A stretch of DNA of 64,000 bases from the NCBI RefSeq assembly GCF_002583555.1, contig NZ_BEGX01000029.1, positions 124,001-188,000 of the forward strand. Reading direction: 5' to 3'. Each line of letters begins with the position of its first letter. Positions within the stretch are counted from its first letter, which is position 1. Shown here one piece after another: positions 1 through 7,649 of this stretch. Origin of the DNA: Pseudonocardia sp. N23. GTDB taxonomy: Bacteria > Actinomycetota > Actinomycetes > Mycobacteriales > Pseudonocardiaceae. The translations under genes and the position numbers were made by a program. The notes beneath the pieces are model-generated. The model searched no databases, had not been told where the DNA came from, and saw nothing but the letters and a program-made list of their open reading frames with translations.

Positions 1-1910
1 ATGGCCCGGCGCGGGGCGAGCGCGTCGCCCACCGCCCGGACCTGGATGTTCTGTGCGGCAAGCGCTCCGACCAGCGAGTCCTGTGCCACGCCGTACCAGG
101 CGGCGACGACCGCGTCGGCCTCGTCGACGGCCTGCTCACCGGTCCAGTTGTCCCGCGAGAGCACCCGGCCCTCCTCGATGGCGAGGACGGTGTGGCTCTC
201 CCGGATTCGGACCTTCGCCGCGCCGAGGCGGCGCATCATCGGCGGCCGGGAGAACGCGTCGAGCTCGGCCCCCGCGGGGACCGGCGTGATGACGGTGACG
301 ACGTGTCCGTCCGCGGCGAGCCGCTCGGCCGTGGTGAGGACCTTCCAGTCGGCCTCACCGGAGTCCAGGACGACGACGCGTTCCCCGCGGACGCCGGACA
401 GGATCGCGTCGTGGGCGCTGACCGCCCGCGCACCGCCGGGGATCGGGGGCGTGCCCGGGATGGACCCGGTGGCGACGACGACCAGGTCGGGGTTCAGTGC
501 CGCAATCGACGACGCTGTGGCGCGCGTCGACAAGGAGACCGACACCCCCAACCGCCGCACCTCACGTTCCAGGAACCGTGTGGCCTCGGCGAACTCGTCG
601 CGGTACGGCATCGCCGCCGCGGCGACGAGCACCTGCCCGCCGAGCCGGTCGGTGGCCTCCAGCAGCGTGACGCGGTGCCCGCGCAGGGCGGCGGTCTCGG
701 CCGTCTTCAGCCCGCCCGGCCCGCCGCCGACGACCACGACGTGGCGCGGCTCGTCGACAACCGGAAGCGTTCCACCCCACTGCTTCTCGAACCCGACGAC
801 GGGGTTGACCAGGCACGCGACCGGCACCCCGCGGTGGGGCCCGCCGCGACAGCCGACGTTGCACGAGATGCACGGGCGGATCTCGTCGAGCCGGCCCTCC
901 TTCGCCTTCCGCGGCAGCTCCGGGTCGGCGATCAGCGGCCGGACCAGGCACACCAGGTCGGCGGTGCCGTCGACGATCAGCTCCTCGGCCTTCTCCGCGG
1001 TGACGACGCGCGCGACCGCGAACACCGGCACCCCGCCCGTGACCTCCCGGATCGAGCCCGCGAGGTGCACGAACGGCGCCCGCGGGTAGCTCATGTCGGG
1101 GATCTGGCGGTCGATCGAGGCATAGTTGGACTGGCTGACGCTCACATAGTGGGTCGGCACGGCGTCGAGGAGCCGGGCGACGATCTCACGGCTCTCGTCG
1201 ATCTCCAGGCCGCCGGGGACGAACTCGTCGCCCGACACCCGGATGCCGACGGGCACGTCCGGCCCGACGACCTCGCGGACCTCGGCGAGCACCCGCAATG
1301 GCAGCCGCAGCCGGTTCTCCAGGCTGCCACCGTAGGAGTCGGTCCTGGTGTTGCTGAACCGCGACAGGAACGAGCACAACAGGTAGCCGTGGGCCATGTA
1401 GACCTCGAGGCCGTCGAACCCCGCGGCGAGAAAGCGCCGCGCGCCCGACCGGTAGGACTCGACCAGCTCCTCGATGTCGGCGTGGGTCATGGCGTGCGGG
1501 ACGACGCGGCTCGACGGGTCCGGCAGCGCCGAGGGCGCCCACAGCTCGCGGTGGCTGGGGAAGCCGCTGCCCTGTCGTCCGAGGTGGGAGAGCTGGGCGA
1601 AGATCGCGGCGCCGTGCTCGTGGACGGCGTCGACGACGCGGGCGTAGGGCGCGATGCCGGCGTCGTCCCAGACCTGGTTGATGCCGCCGAAGGTCAGGCC
1701 GGTCGGGTGCACGATGCCCGATCCCTGGATGATCAGCCCGACGCCGCCGCGCGCGCGTTCGGCCAGGTAGTGGGCCTGACGTTCGGACAGGGCGTGCTCG
1801 TGGGGATCGACGAAGCGGCTGCCGTGACCGGCCATGACGATCCGGTTGCGCAGCCGCACGTTCCCCATGTCGATGGGCTCGAACAGGCGGGTGAGTGGTG
1901 GTGGAGCCAA
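1..1910 (-). CDS. NADH:flavin oxidoreductase / 2,4-dienoyl-CoA reductase-like FAD-NAD(P) enzyme, 3' end cut by the window
   Basis: About 636 residues are visible and the C-terminus lies off the left edge. The N-terminal half is an Old Yellow Enzyme barrel (FEPIDMGNVRLRNRIVMAG near residue 10, then HGYLLCSFLSRFSN). A Cys cluster (CISCNVGCRGG) suits the [4Fe-4S] site of FadH-type proteins. Next come a Rossmann FAD motif (VVVGGGPGGLKTAE) and a terminal VGDALAPRRA typical of this group. The TTG start is chosen because GGAGG lies 5 nt upstream and the OYE homology begins at once. Family knowledge: such enzymes reduce enoyl/dienoyl thioesters or enones, and an actinobacterial subgroup travels with mycofactocin genes. 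The actual substrate cannot be read from the sequence. Confidence 0.85.
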   Translation of the reverse strand, partial: MAPPPLTRLFEPIDMGNVRLRNRIVMAGHGSRFVDPHEHALSERQAHYLAERARGGVGLIIQGSGIVHPTGLTFGGINQVWDDAGIAPYARVVDAVHEHGAAIFAQLSHLGRQGSGFPSHRELWAPSALPDPSSRVVPHAMTHADIEELVESYRSGARRFLAAGFDGLEVYMAHGYLLCSFLSRFSNTRTDSYGGSLENRLRLPLRVLAEVREVVGPDVPVGIRVSGDEFVPGGLEIDESREIVARLLDAVPTHYVSVSQSNYASIDRQIPDMSYPRAPFVHLAGSIREVTGGVPVFAVARVVTAEKAEELIVDGTADLVCLVRPLIADPELPRKAKEGRLDEIRPCISCNVGCRGGPHRGVPVACLVNPVVGFEKQWGGTLPVVDEPRHVVVVGGGPGGLKTAETAALRGHRVTLLEATDRLGGQVLVAAAAMPYRDEFAEATRFLEREVRRLGVSVSLSTRATASSIAALNPDLVVVATGSIPGTPPIPGGARAVSAHDAILSGVRGERVVVLDSGEADWKVLTTAERLAADGHVVTVITPVPAGAELDAFSRPPMMRRLGAAKVRIRESHTVLAIEEGRVLSRDNWTGEQAVDEADAVVAAWYGVAQDSLVGALAAQNIQVRAVGDALAPRRA

Positions 1911-1938
1911 CGTTGCCTCCCTCGCTCGGGACGGACCG

Positions 1939-1968
1939 ACACTGCCCCGCGAGGGAAGGCGTAGTCAA
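1939..1968 (-). promoter_or_regulatory. Putative promoter of the OYE/FadH-like gene
   Basis: On the minus strand TTGACT (1968-1963) is followed after 18 nt by CAGTGT (1944-1939), about 30 nt before the TTG start. A GTAGT-N10-ACTAC inverted repeat (1980-1961) covers the -35 box and could be an operator. It contains one perfect TAGAAC half-site of the KstR type, but its other half does not fit. Confidence 0.45.
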
Positions 1969-1991
1969 GGTTCTAACTACGACATGAGAGG

Positions 1992-2031
1992 GCGCCCCCG
2001 CACCGGGCTGGTGGGTCCGGTGCGAGGGCGC
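1992..2031 (-). terminator. Hairpin terminator after the DUF6069 gene
   Basis: A 15-bp stem with one mismatch (GCGCCCCCGCACCGG pairing with CCGGTGCGAGGGCGC) surrounds a 10-nt loop. It lies about 76 nt past the stop of the leftward membrane-protein gene. There is no T-run, as is usual in high-GC actinobacteria. Confidence 0.5.
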
Positions 2032-2106
2032 GAGGTCGAGAGTGCCGGGTCGGTGTCGCGATCAGGTCTCGGTACACCCGATCAGTGGAGCCGCTGACCC
2101 GTTGGG

Positions 2107-2802
2107 TCAGTGGAGCCGGCGGCCCCGGGAGGCGGCGGCGGCCGAGCCCGCGACCAGGCTGCCGATGGCCAGCCCGATCACCAGGTGGATCACCGCGGCG
2201 GCGGTGGCGACCGCCATCGAGGTGGCGCCCAGGAACGGGATCACCGTGGCAGCTGCGGTGGCGAGGCCGACGATCCAGCCGAGGTAGGCCAGCGGGCGGG
2301 GCGTCGACATCAGCAGCAGGTGCGCGAGACCCGTCGCGGCGAGCGCGGCGGCCGCCGAGACCAGGCAGAGCGTCGTCACGGCCGCCGACGATCCCAGCGT
2401 CGCCGCACCGGCCGGGGCGTAGAGCGCGACGTGGAAGGCGACCCGCACGACCAGCACCCCGACCAGTCCGATCAGGGCCGCGACGATCGCGGTGGCCAGC
2501 CCGCCCGACCAGAGCCGGGTGGCGTCGACGACCGGGCGCTGCTCGACCGGCTCGGCCGGCTGCACCATCGCGGTCCGGGCGGGCGGCAGGGCGGTCGAGG
2601 CGCCGTCGTAGCCGTAGCGCTGCTCGCCGCCGAAGTCGCGCGGGGCGCCGTACTCGTGCTGCGACGCGAACCGGGTGCCGGGCACGCTGCCCTGCTCCTG
2701 CGCCATCGGCCGCGGCGGGACGGCCGTGCGGACCTGGTGCCCGACCGGCGCCATGCGCTCGGTGTCGCCGTCCCAGTAGCGGTTGTCCATCGTCGTGCTC
2801 AT
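2107..2802 (-). CDS. DUF6069-like four-helix membrane protein
   Basis: 231 residues. The first ~80 are polar and probably disordered (Q, P and Y rich). Four hydrophobic helices follow (AIVAALIGLVGVLVVRVAF; AAVTTLCLVSAAAALAATGL; LAYLGWIVGLATAAATVIPF; VATAAAVIHLVIGLAIGSLV). The STPRPLAYLGWIVGLATAAA stretch is what I recall as the DUF6069 signature. The ATG at 2802 is preferred to the upstream in-frame start because GAGGCGAG sits 8 nt before it and the upstream part is the duplicated leader. Function unknown. Confidence 0.75.
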   Translation of the reverse strand: MSTTMDNRYWDGDTERMAPVGHQVRTAVPPRPMAQEQGSVPGTRFASQHEYGAPRDFGGEQRYGYDGASTALPPARTAMVQPAEPVEQRPVVDATRLWSGGLATAIVAALIGLVGVLVVRVAFHVALYAPAGAATLGSSAAVTTLCLVSAAAALAATGLAHLLLMSTPRPLAYLGWIVGLATAAATVIPFLGATSMAVATAAAVIHLVIGLAIGSLVAGSAAAASRGRRLH

Positions 2803-2825
2803 CGCACTCGCCTCATTCGGTCTGC

Positions 2826-2933
2826 GGGGCTTCGTCCCCGATGCCTCAAGGCTCTCGCGCACAACGGATCCGCACCGTCGGCCGACCGCACGATGCGCAC
2901 GACGACGCCGCTGTCCCCCGATCGACGGACACG
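2826..2933 (-). repeat. 108-bp duplicated leader, copy A
   Basis: This intergenic block aligns without gaps to 5522-5629 (about 80 of 108 positions identical). Each copy ends 24-26 nt before the start codon of a minus-strand gene. Conserved cores read on the minus strand are GTCGATCGGGGGACA, the palindrome GTCGGCCGAC followed by GGTGCGGA, and GAGGCATCGGGGA. The last is followed by a small GGGG/CCCC hairpin. The block could be a promoter/operator region or a structured 5' leader. Confidence 0.7.
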
Positions 2934-2952
2934 CCCCACCGGCCTTCGCCAC

Positions 2953-4185
2953 TCACAGCGGCAGTGCGAGCTCGACCGTCACCACCGTGCCCGACGGTGT
3001 GTTCGGCGACGCGGTGAACGTGCCGCCCGCGGCCTCGATGCGCACCCGGTGCGAGGCCAGACCGATGTGGCCACGACGCAGGCTCGACGCCATCGCATCG
3101 GTCGGCAGCCCGATCCCGTCGTCGGCGACCACGAGCCGCACCCGGTCGTCGAGCCGGGCCAGCGAGAGCCGCAGCGTCGACGCCTTCGCATGCGTCGCCG
3201 CGTTGCCGACGAGCTCGCGCGCCGTCCGGTAGATCAACCCGTCGAGCGGGGTGCGCTCCTGCGTCCAGCCGTCCGTCGACACCTCACCGGCGAACCCGGC
3301 CCGGCCCGCGGCGGTGCGGACGAGATCGCCCAGCGCCGCGGTCAGCCCGGCCCGGTCGAGGACGGCCGGGTGCAGCTCGGAGACGGTGGTGCGCAGCAGC
3401 CGCGAGGACTCCCGCAGCGCCTCCTCGATCCGGTCGAACGCCCCGGCGTCGCCGGTGTCGCGGGCATCCTCCAGGTCCTGGCGGGCGGCGAGGACGTACT
3501 GCAGCGCACCGTCGTGCAGGTTCTCCGACAGCACCCGGCGCTCGTGCTCCTCGATGCCGGTGAGCTGGTCGAGCAGGTCGGTGCGGTCGTTGACGAGCTG
3601 CCCGATCGTCTCGACGCGCGAGCGCTGGATCCGCGACAGCCCCACGCAGCCGAGCCCGACCCCGGCGACGATCGCCGTCCGCAGCAGCAGCGACCCCCAT
3701 GGCTCCGCGTTGGCCTCCTGCGTGGCGATCGCCGCCGCCAGGTAGGCCACCAGCGTCGCCCCCGCGACGGCCGCGCAGACCTGTGCCCGCAGCTGGGTGG
3801 CGGCCAGTACCGGGATGAGCAGGAAACCGGCGGCGAAGACGTCGGAGGTCCAGCTCTGCGGGGTCGACAGCCCGGTCAGCAACGTCAGCGAGCCGAGCAC
3901 GAGCACGTCCATCAACAACGCGACCCACGCCAGCCGGACCGGGGCGTCGCTGCCGCCGCCCCGGGTCCACACGTACACCGCGAGCGCCCACAACGCGTAC
4001 CCGCCCGCGACGATCGCGCAGGCGAGGACGTCGTGGGCGGGCGGCACGAACGCCACCGTCAGCGCGACGAACGCGACCAGCACCCCGCGTAGCGTGACCT
4101 GCAGGTTCACCCCGCGGCGGGCGTGGTTCATCGCGACACGCATGACGTCGGGACCGATGGGGTCCGGTTCTCCGGCGACGGGCAT
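2953..4185 (-). CDS. Sensor histidine kinase, NarL/DesK-type (HisKA_3)
   Basis: 410 residues. Six or so N-terminal hydrophobic helices form the sensor (for example GVLVAFVALTVAFVPPAHDV). A short coiled stretch (VNDRTDLLDQLTGIEEHERR) follows, then a HisKA_3 box with the phospho-accepting His in SENLHDGALQYVLAARQ. A HATPase domain carries ELVGNAATHAKAS and VVADDGIGLP. The ATG at 4185 has GGAGGA immediately upstream. It is transcribed away from the response regulator at 4255, with only 69 bp between the two starts, so the pair shares one control region. The signal sensed is unknown. Confidence 0.9.
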   Translation of the reverse strand: MPVAGEPDPIGPDVMRVAMNHARRGVNLQVTLRGVLVAFVALTVAFVPPAHDVLACAIVAGGYALWALAVYVWTRGGGSDAPVRLAWVALLMDVLVLGSLTLLTGLSTPQSWTSDVFAAGFLLIPVLAATQLRAQVCAAVAGATLVAYLAAAIATQEANAEPWGSLLLRTAIVAGVGLGCVGLSRIQRSRVETIGQLVNDRTDLLDQLTGIEEHERRVLSENLHDGALQYVLAARQDLEDARDTGDAGAFDRIEEALRESSRLLRTTVSELHPAVLDRAGLTAALGDLVRTAAGRAGFAGEVSTDGWTQERTPLDGLIYRTARELVGNAATHAKASTLRLSLARLDDRVRLVVADDGIGLPTDAMASSLRRGHIGLASHRVRIEAAGGTFTASPNTPSGTVVTVELALPL

Positions 4186-4242
4186 GGGTCCTCCGTATCG
4201 GGGTTCTGCTCGCGCAGTCTCCACTGCGGACCCCGGGATCCC

Positions 4243-4248
4243 TATGCT
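4243..4248 (+). promoter_or_regulatory. -10 box of a leaderless promoter for the response regulator
   Basis: TATGCT lies exactly 6 nt before the ATG at 4255 and no Shine-Dalgarno sequence is present, so transcription and translation probably start at the same base. Confidence 0.55.
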
Positions 4249-4254
4249 GGCGCG

Positions 4255-4902
4255 ATGGAGTCGTCGGACGCCCGAGTACGTGTGGTCGTCGCCGACGACC
4301 ATCCCTTCTTCCGCGACGGCGTCGCCCGGGGCCTGACGACGAGCGGGCGCGTCGAGGTCGTGGCCGAGGCCGACGACGGGCGCCAGGCGCTCGACGCCAT
4401 CCGCGAGCACTCCCCCGACGTCGCGCTCGTCGACTACGAGATGCCCGACATCGACGGGCTCGGCGTCGTGCGGGCCGCGGTGCGCGACGGCCTGCCGACG
4501 CGGGTGCTGCTGCTGTCGGCCCACACCGACAGCGCCGTCGTGTTCCAGGCGCTGCAGGAGGGCGCCGCCGGGTACCTGGCCAAGGACTCCACGCGCGCCG
4601 AGATCGTCGAGGCGGTGCTCGACGTCGCGAAGGGGAAGACGGTCGTGCCGCCGGAGCTCGCGGCCGGGCTGGCCGGCGAGATCCGGATGCGGGCCCGGAG
4701 CACCGGCCCGGCGCTGTCCGAGCGCGAGCGCGAGGTGCTGCAGGCGTTCGCGCGCGGCGCCTCCGTCCCGCAGGTCGCGGGCGAGCTGTTCATCGGCGTC
4801 AGCACGGTCAAGACGCACGTGCAGCGCCTCTACGAGAAGCTCGGGGTGTCCGACCGCGCGGCCGCCGTCGCCGAGGGGATGCGGCGGGGCCTGGTCGAGT
4901 GA
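4255..4902 (+). CDS. LuxR/NarL-family response regulator
   Basis: 215 residues. The receiver domain begins with VVVADDHPFFRDGV, where the two acidic residues bind metal. The phospho-acceptor Asp is in VALVDYEMPDIDG and the Lys is in GYLAKDS. The C-terminal GerE helix-turn-helix is intact (LSEREREVLQAFARG, then STVKTHVQRLYEKLGV). The start follows the leaderless promoter. It is almost certainly the partner of the divergent kinase at 2953-4185. Neighbouring membrane and peptidoglycan-binding genes hint at envelope control, which is inference only. Confidence 0.92.
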   Translation: MESSDARVRVVVADDHPFFRDGVARGLTTSGRVEVVAEADDGRQALDAIREHSPDVALVDYEMPDIDGLGVVRAAVRDGLPTRVLLLSAHTDSAVVFQALQEGAAGYLAKDSTRAEIVEAVLDVAKGKTVVPPELAAGLAGEIRMRARSTGPALSEREREVLQAFARGASVPQVAGELFIGVSTVKTHVQRLYEKLGVSDRAAAVAEGMRRGLVE

Positions 4903-4973
4903 GCCGCCGAGCTCGACACAGGACTGGTCCGGACCACACTCACGTCGAACTCGGCGAGAGCCGCAACGCACGG

Positions 4974-5001
4974 AGCCCGCACCCCCGAAGGGGTGCGGGC
5001 T
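4974..5001. terminator. Bidirectional terminator between convergent genes
   Basis: A perfect 12-bp stem (AGCCCGCACCCC / GGGGTGCGGGCT) closed by a CGAA tetraloop lies between the rightward response regulator and the leftward peptidoglycan-binding gene. Confidence 0.8.
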
Positions 5002-5022
5002 GTCCGGGGTGCGGGTCGGTGC

Positions 5023-5496
5023 TCAGCCGCCCATGTGGTTGTTGCCGTTGGCCAGGAAGTTGGTCAGCGCAGCCTGGGTGGCGGCGTTCATCGTGCCCGT
5101 CCGGGGCAGGTTCGCGTCACGCTGCAGGTACGTGATGGCCTGCGTGGTCTGGGTGTTCATGACACCGGTGACCGGGCCCTCGTAGTAGTTGAGCTGACCC
5201 AGCTCCTTCTGCAGGGTCTCGATCGCGGCCGAGGGCGCGACGGGGGTGACGGGCTCGGCCGGCGTCACCGGGGTGACGCTGTGGGAGGGGACGTAGCCGG
5301 TCGAGTGCGAGATCGGCGCGAGCTGCGGCGCCGGGTCGACGGCGGGCGCGGTGCTGCCGCCGAAGCCGATGACCAGGCCGGTGACGATGCCCGCGACGGC
5401 CAGGCCGGCAGCGGAGAAGGCGACGATCCTGCGGGTGCGGGTCTTGCCGTCGACCGGGGTGGTGGGGGTGCTGGTGGGGAGGGTCTGGGTGCTCAT
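5023..5496 (-). CDS. Membrane-anchored peptidoglycan-binding (PG_binding_1) protein
   Basis: 157 residues. A cytoplasmic N-terminus with TRTRR precedes one transmembrane helix (IVAFSAAGLAVAGIVTGLVIGFGG, ~residues 25-48). A Pro/Val/Thr-rich linker (VTPVTPAEPVTPVAP) follows, then a PG-binding repeat (IETLQKELGQLNYYEGPVTG ... MNTQTTQAITYLQRDANL ... GTMNAATQAAL). The ATG at 5496 is fixed by AAGGAG 9 nt upstream. It probably sits in the membrane with its C-terminus in the wall. Its upstream region is copy B of the 108-bp leader shared with the DUF6069 gene, so the two may be co-regulated. Confidence 0.85.
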   Translation of the reverse strand: MSTQTLPTSTPTTPVDGKTRTRRIVAFSAAGLAVAGIVTGLVIGFGGSTAPAVDPAPQLAPISHSTGYVPSHSVTPVTPAEPVTPVAPSAAIETLQKELGQLNYYEGPVTGVMNTQTTQAITYLQRDANLPRTGTMNAATQAALTNFLANGNNHMGG

Positions 5497-5521
5497 GGCC
5501 GGTGCTCCTTGTCGCGGTGCC

Positions 5522-5629
5522 GGGGGTGTTTCCCCGATGCCTCGAGGTTCGTCCCGACGGGCCTTCCGCACCGTCGGCCGACCGACCGGTGTGCAGGACG
5601 ACCCTCGTGTCCCCCGATCGACCGACACC
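5522..5629 (-). repeat. 108-bp duplicated leader, copy B
   Basis: Counterpart of 2826-2933, again just upstream of a minus-strand start (ATG 5496). The palindrome GTCGGCCGAC and the GAGGCATCGGGGA plus hairpin core are kept. The middle (~10 nt around 5552-5561) is the least conserved part. Confidence 0.7.
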
Positions 5630-5779
5630 GATCAGGAACGCCACGACGAGCGCGATGCCCGCGGCGACCAGCATCTCCCGCCATTCACGCCACTCGTGCG
5701 CGACCTTGGCCGGCCCGTACCCCGGCGGCGGACCGCCCGCGAAGCGGTGCGCGATGCGGACGTCCGCCCACCGGATCAT
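5630..5779 (-). pseudogene. Remnant of a small one-helix membrane protein
   Basis: From ATG 5779 about 50 codons encode a basic amphipathic segment (MIRWADVRIAHRFAGG ... HEWREWREM) and one hydrophobic helix (LVAAGIALVVAFLIGVG). The frame then reads without a stop into the duplicated leader and through the next gene in the wrong frame, so the true C-terminus seems lost. There is no clear ribosome-binding site. It could instead be a live small gene with an unusual overlap. Confidence 0.35.
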
Positions 5780-5841
5780 CGAGTGACCGAACGCGACGGT
5801 CACGCCCGGGTACGCGGCGGCCGGCTCCCTGCGGTCCCGGG

Positions 5842-6036
5842 GCTCGACGACCTCACCACACGCGAGCGCGACGTCCTCGGCTGCCTCGGGCGCGGGCCGT
5901 CCAACGCCGCGAGCGCGGGCGACCCGGTGATCACCGAGGCGGCGGCGAAGACCCACGTGTCGCGGGTGCCGGCCGAGCTGGGGCTGCGCTCGCGGACGCA
6001 GGCGGCCCCGGCGGCGCAGGACGCGGGCCTCGTCGA
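5842..6036 (+). pseudogene. Decayed LuxR-type helix-turn-helix fragment of a response regulator
   Basis: The frame reads LTTRERDVLGCLGRGPSNA ... AAAKTHVSRVPAELGLRSR ... AGLV, which matches the GerE domain residue for residue without gaps. Core helix positions are damaged: GLS is GPS, EIA is ASA, TVK is AAK, and a Leu in the recognition region is Pro. No receiver domain precedes it. It looks like a drifting remnant, not a working regulator. Confidence 0.6.
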
Positions 6037-6150
6037 CCGACCCGGCGAGGTCCCACACCCGGCACAGGGACGGGCATGCCCTGCACGGAAGCGACCACGC
6101 CCCTGCGCCGACTTCGGCATGAGGCCGGACCCGACCATGATCAACTCAGC

Positions 6151-6199
6151 CTCATGTCGAACTCGGCGAACAACGCACGCGAGCCCGTCGCACGGGCTC
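6151..6199 (+). repeat. Copy of the 3' flank of the intact response regulator, with hairpin
   Basis: The segment starting ATGTCGAACTCGGCGA and continuing CAACGCACGCGAGCCCG resembles 4941-4978, downstream of the intact regulator. Like that copy it ends in a hairpin (GAGCCCG-TCGCA-CGGGCTC, 6181-6199). It supports an old duplication of the regulator's downstream flank. Confidence 0.45.
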
Positions 6200-6231
6200 C
6201 TGCGCCAGGAGGTCGCGCGGGGGCGGGACGC

Positions 6232-6268
6232 ACGACGGCCCCCCACCGGACAGGCAGGGGGCCGTCGT
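6232..6268 (-). terminator. Terminator of the cox-type operon
   Basis: A perfect 12-bp stem (ACGACGGCCCCC / GGGGGCCGTCGT) with a 13-nt loop lies 15 nt past the stop codon of the last, leftward operon gene. Confidence 0.7.
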
Positions 6269-6282
6269 GAGCAGTGCGCGTC

Positions 6283-7098
6283 CTACCGACCGGCGGCGGT
6301 CTCCAGCGCGCGGCGGGTCAGGACCCGCGCGAGGTTGCGGCGGTAGTCCGGGGTGCCGGCGGTGTCGGTCGGGGGCTCGGTGCCCTCGTCCGCCAGCGCG
6401 GCGGCGTCCGCGATGGACTTCCCCTCGGCCAGCGCGGCCTCTGTCGCGCTGGCGCGCAACGGGGTCGAGCCCATGTTGACCAGCCCGACCCGCCCGTCGA
6501 CGACGGCGACCGCGACGATGGCCCAGTCGTTGGCGCGGCGGGTGAACTTCTCGTATGCCCAGCCCGCGGTCCCGGTGCGCGGCACCCGGATCTCGACGAT
6601 CAGCTCGTCGGGCTCCTTGGCCGTGGTGAACACGCCGGTCCAGAACTCGGTGGCCGGCACCGAGCGCTCCCCGCGCGGCGAGCGCAGGACGATCGTCGCG
6701 TCCAGCGCCAGCACCGCGGCGGGCAGGTCGGAGGCAGGGTCGCCGTGGGCGAGCGAGCCACCGAGGGTGCCGCGGTGGCGGACCTGCGGGTCGCCGACGG
6801 TGCGTGCCACGGCGGGGAGCAGCGGCACCTCCGTCGCCAACAGCTCCGAGGTCTCCACGTCGTGATGGCGTGTCCCGGCCCCGATGGCGACCTCGTCGCC
6901 GTCTACCCGGATGTAGTTCAGCTCGCGCAGCCGTCCGATGTCGACGATCAGCTCCGGCGCAGCCAGGCGCAGCTTCATGACCGGCAGCAACGAGTGCCCA
7001 CCGGCCATGACGGTCGCGTCCTCACCGTGCTCGGCCAGCAGCGCGAGCGCGCCGTCGACCGAGTCGGGACGGGCGTAGTCGAATCCGACGGGGATCAC
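6283..7098 (-). CDS. coxM: FAD-binding medium subunit of a CO dehydrogenase/xanthine dehydrogenase-type molybdenum hydroxylase
   Basis: 271 residues. The FAD-binding loops [18 protein letters not shown] (near residue 32) and [17 protein letters not shown] (near 110) are the diagnostic double motif of the medium subunit. The CODH C-terminal domain ends the protein. The subunit passes electrons from the [2Fe-2S] subunit to a quinone or other acceptor. The GTG start overlaps the stop of the small-subunit gene by 4 bp (GTGA), implying coupled translation. It is the third and last gene of the L-S-M operon and a terminator follows directly. Confidence 0.92.
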   Translation of the reverse strand: MIPVGFDYARPDSVDGALALLAEHGEDATVMAGGHSLLPVMKLRLAAPELIVDIGRLRELNYIRVDGDEVAIGAGTRHHDVETSELLATEVPLLPAVARTVGDPQVRHRGTLGGSLAHGDPASDLPAAVLALDATIVLRSPRGERSVPATEFWTGVFTTAKEPDELIVEIRVPRTGTAGWAYEKFTRRANDWAIVAVAVVDGRVGLVNMGSTPLRASATEAALAEGKSIADAAALADEGTEPPTDTAGTPDYRRNLARVLTRRALETAAGR

Positions 7099-7649
7099 GA
7101 GCCACTCCCGGCCGAGAACCCGGGGGCGGTGCGCGCGGCGTCGCTCTCCGCCTCGATCTCCTGCTCGGCGTCGGGGTCCTTGCCCGCCGCGACGAGCGCT
7201 GCCCGCACGATGTTGTGGTAGCCGGTGCAGCGGCAGAGGTTGCCCTCGAGCCCCTCGCGGACGGCGCGCTCGTCGAGGTCCGGGTTCTCGGCGATCAGGC
7301 CGGTGACGGCCATGACCATGCCCGGGGTGCAGAAGCCGCACTGCAGGCCGTGCTCGGCGCGGAACGCGGCGGTGACGGGGTTGTCGAGGGAGTCGCCGCT
7401 CTCGCCTGCGAGACCCTCCATCGTCGTCACCGCGAGCTGGTCGGCCTGCACCGCGAGCACGGTGCAGGACTTGACGGACTCGCCGTCGAGCAGCACGGTG
7501 CACGCCCCGCACGACGTGGTGTCGCACCCGATGTTGGTGGCCTTGAGCCCGAGGTTCTCGCGCAGGTAGTGCGCGAGCAGCAGCCGGGGCTCGACGTCGT
7601 CGGTCGTGGTGCGGCCGTTGACGGTGATGTCGACCTTCACGTTGGTCAT
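7095..7649 (-). CDS. coxS: [2Fe-2S] small subunit of the molybdenum hydroxylase
   Basis: 184 residues. The N-terminal plant-type ferredoxin domain supplies C42, C47, C50 ([10 protein letters not shown]) and C62. The C-terminal four-helix domain supplies C104 and C107 (CGFC) and C139 and C141 (CRC). Together they hold two [2Fe-2S] clusters between the molybdopterin and FAD subunits. The ~20-residue acidic/Ser-rich C-terminal tail is longer than usual. Its ATG overlaps the large-subunit stop (ATGA) and its stop overlaps the medium-subunit start (GTGA). Confidence 0.95.
   Translation of the reverse strand: MTNVKVDITVNGRTTTDDVEPRLLLAHYLRENLGLKATNIGCDTTSCGACTVLLDGESVKSCTVLAVQADQLAVTTMEGLAGESGDSLDNPVTAAFRAEHGLQCGFCTPGMVMAVTGLIAENPDLDERAVREGLEGNLCRCTGYHNIVRAALVAAGKDPDAEQEIEAESDAARTAPGFSAGSGS

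Noticed and set aside
192..1964. Long plus-strand open frame opposite the OYE/FadH-like gene
   Set aside because: It encodes Arg/Asp/Gly-rich low-complexity sequence without a domain, whereas the minus strand gives a clear OYE and FAD protein. It is a GC-rich shadow frame.
1961..1980. KstR-type operator before the OYE/FadH-like gene
   Set aside because: Only one half-site (TAGAAC) fits TNNAACNNGTTNNA and the other half departs from it, so it is mentioned only as an imperfect inverted repeat.
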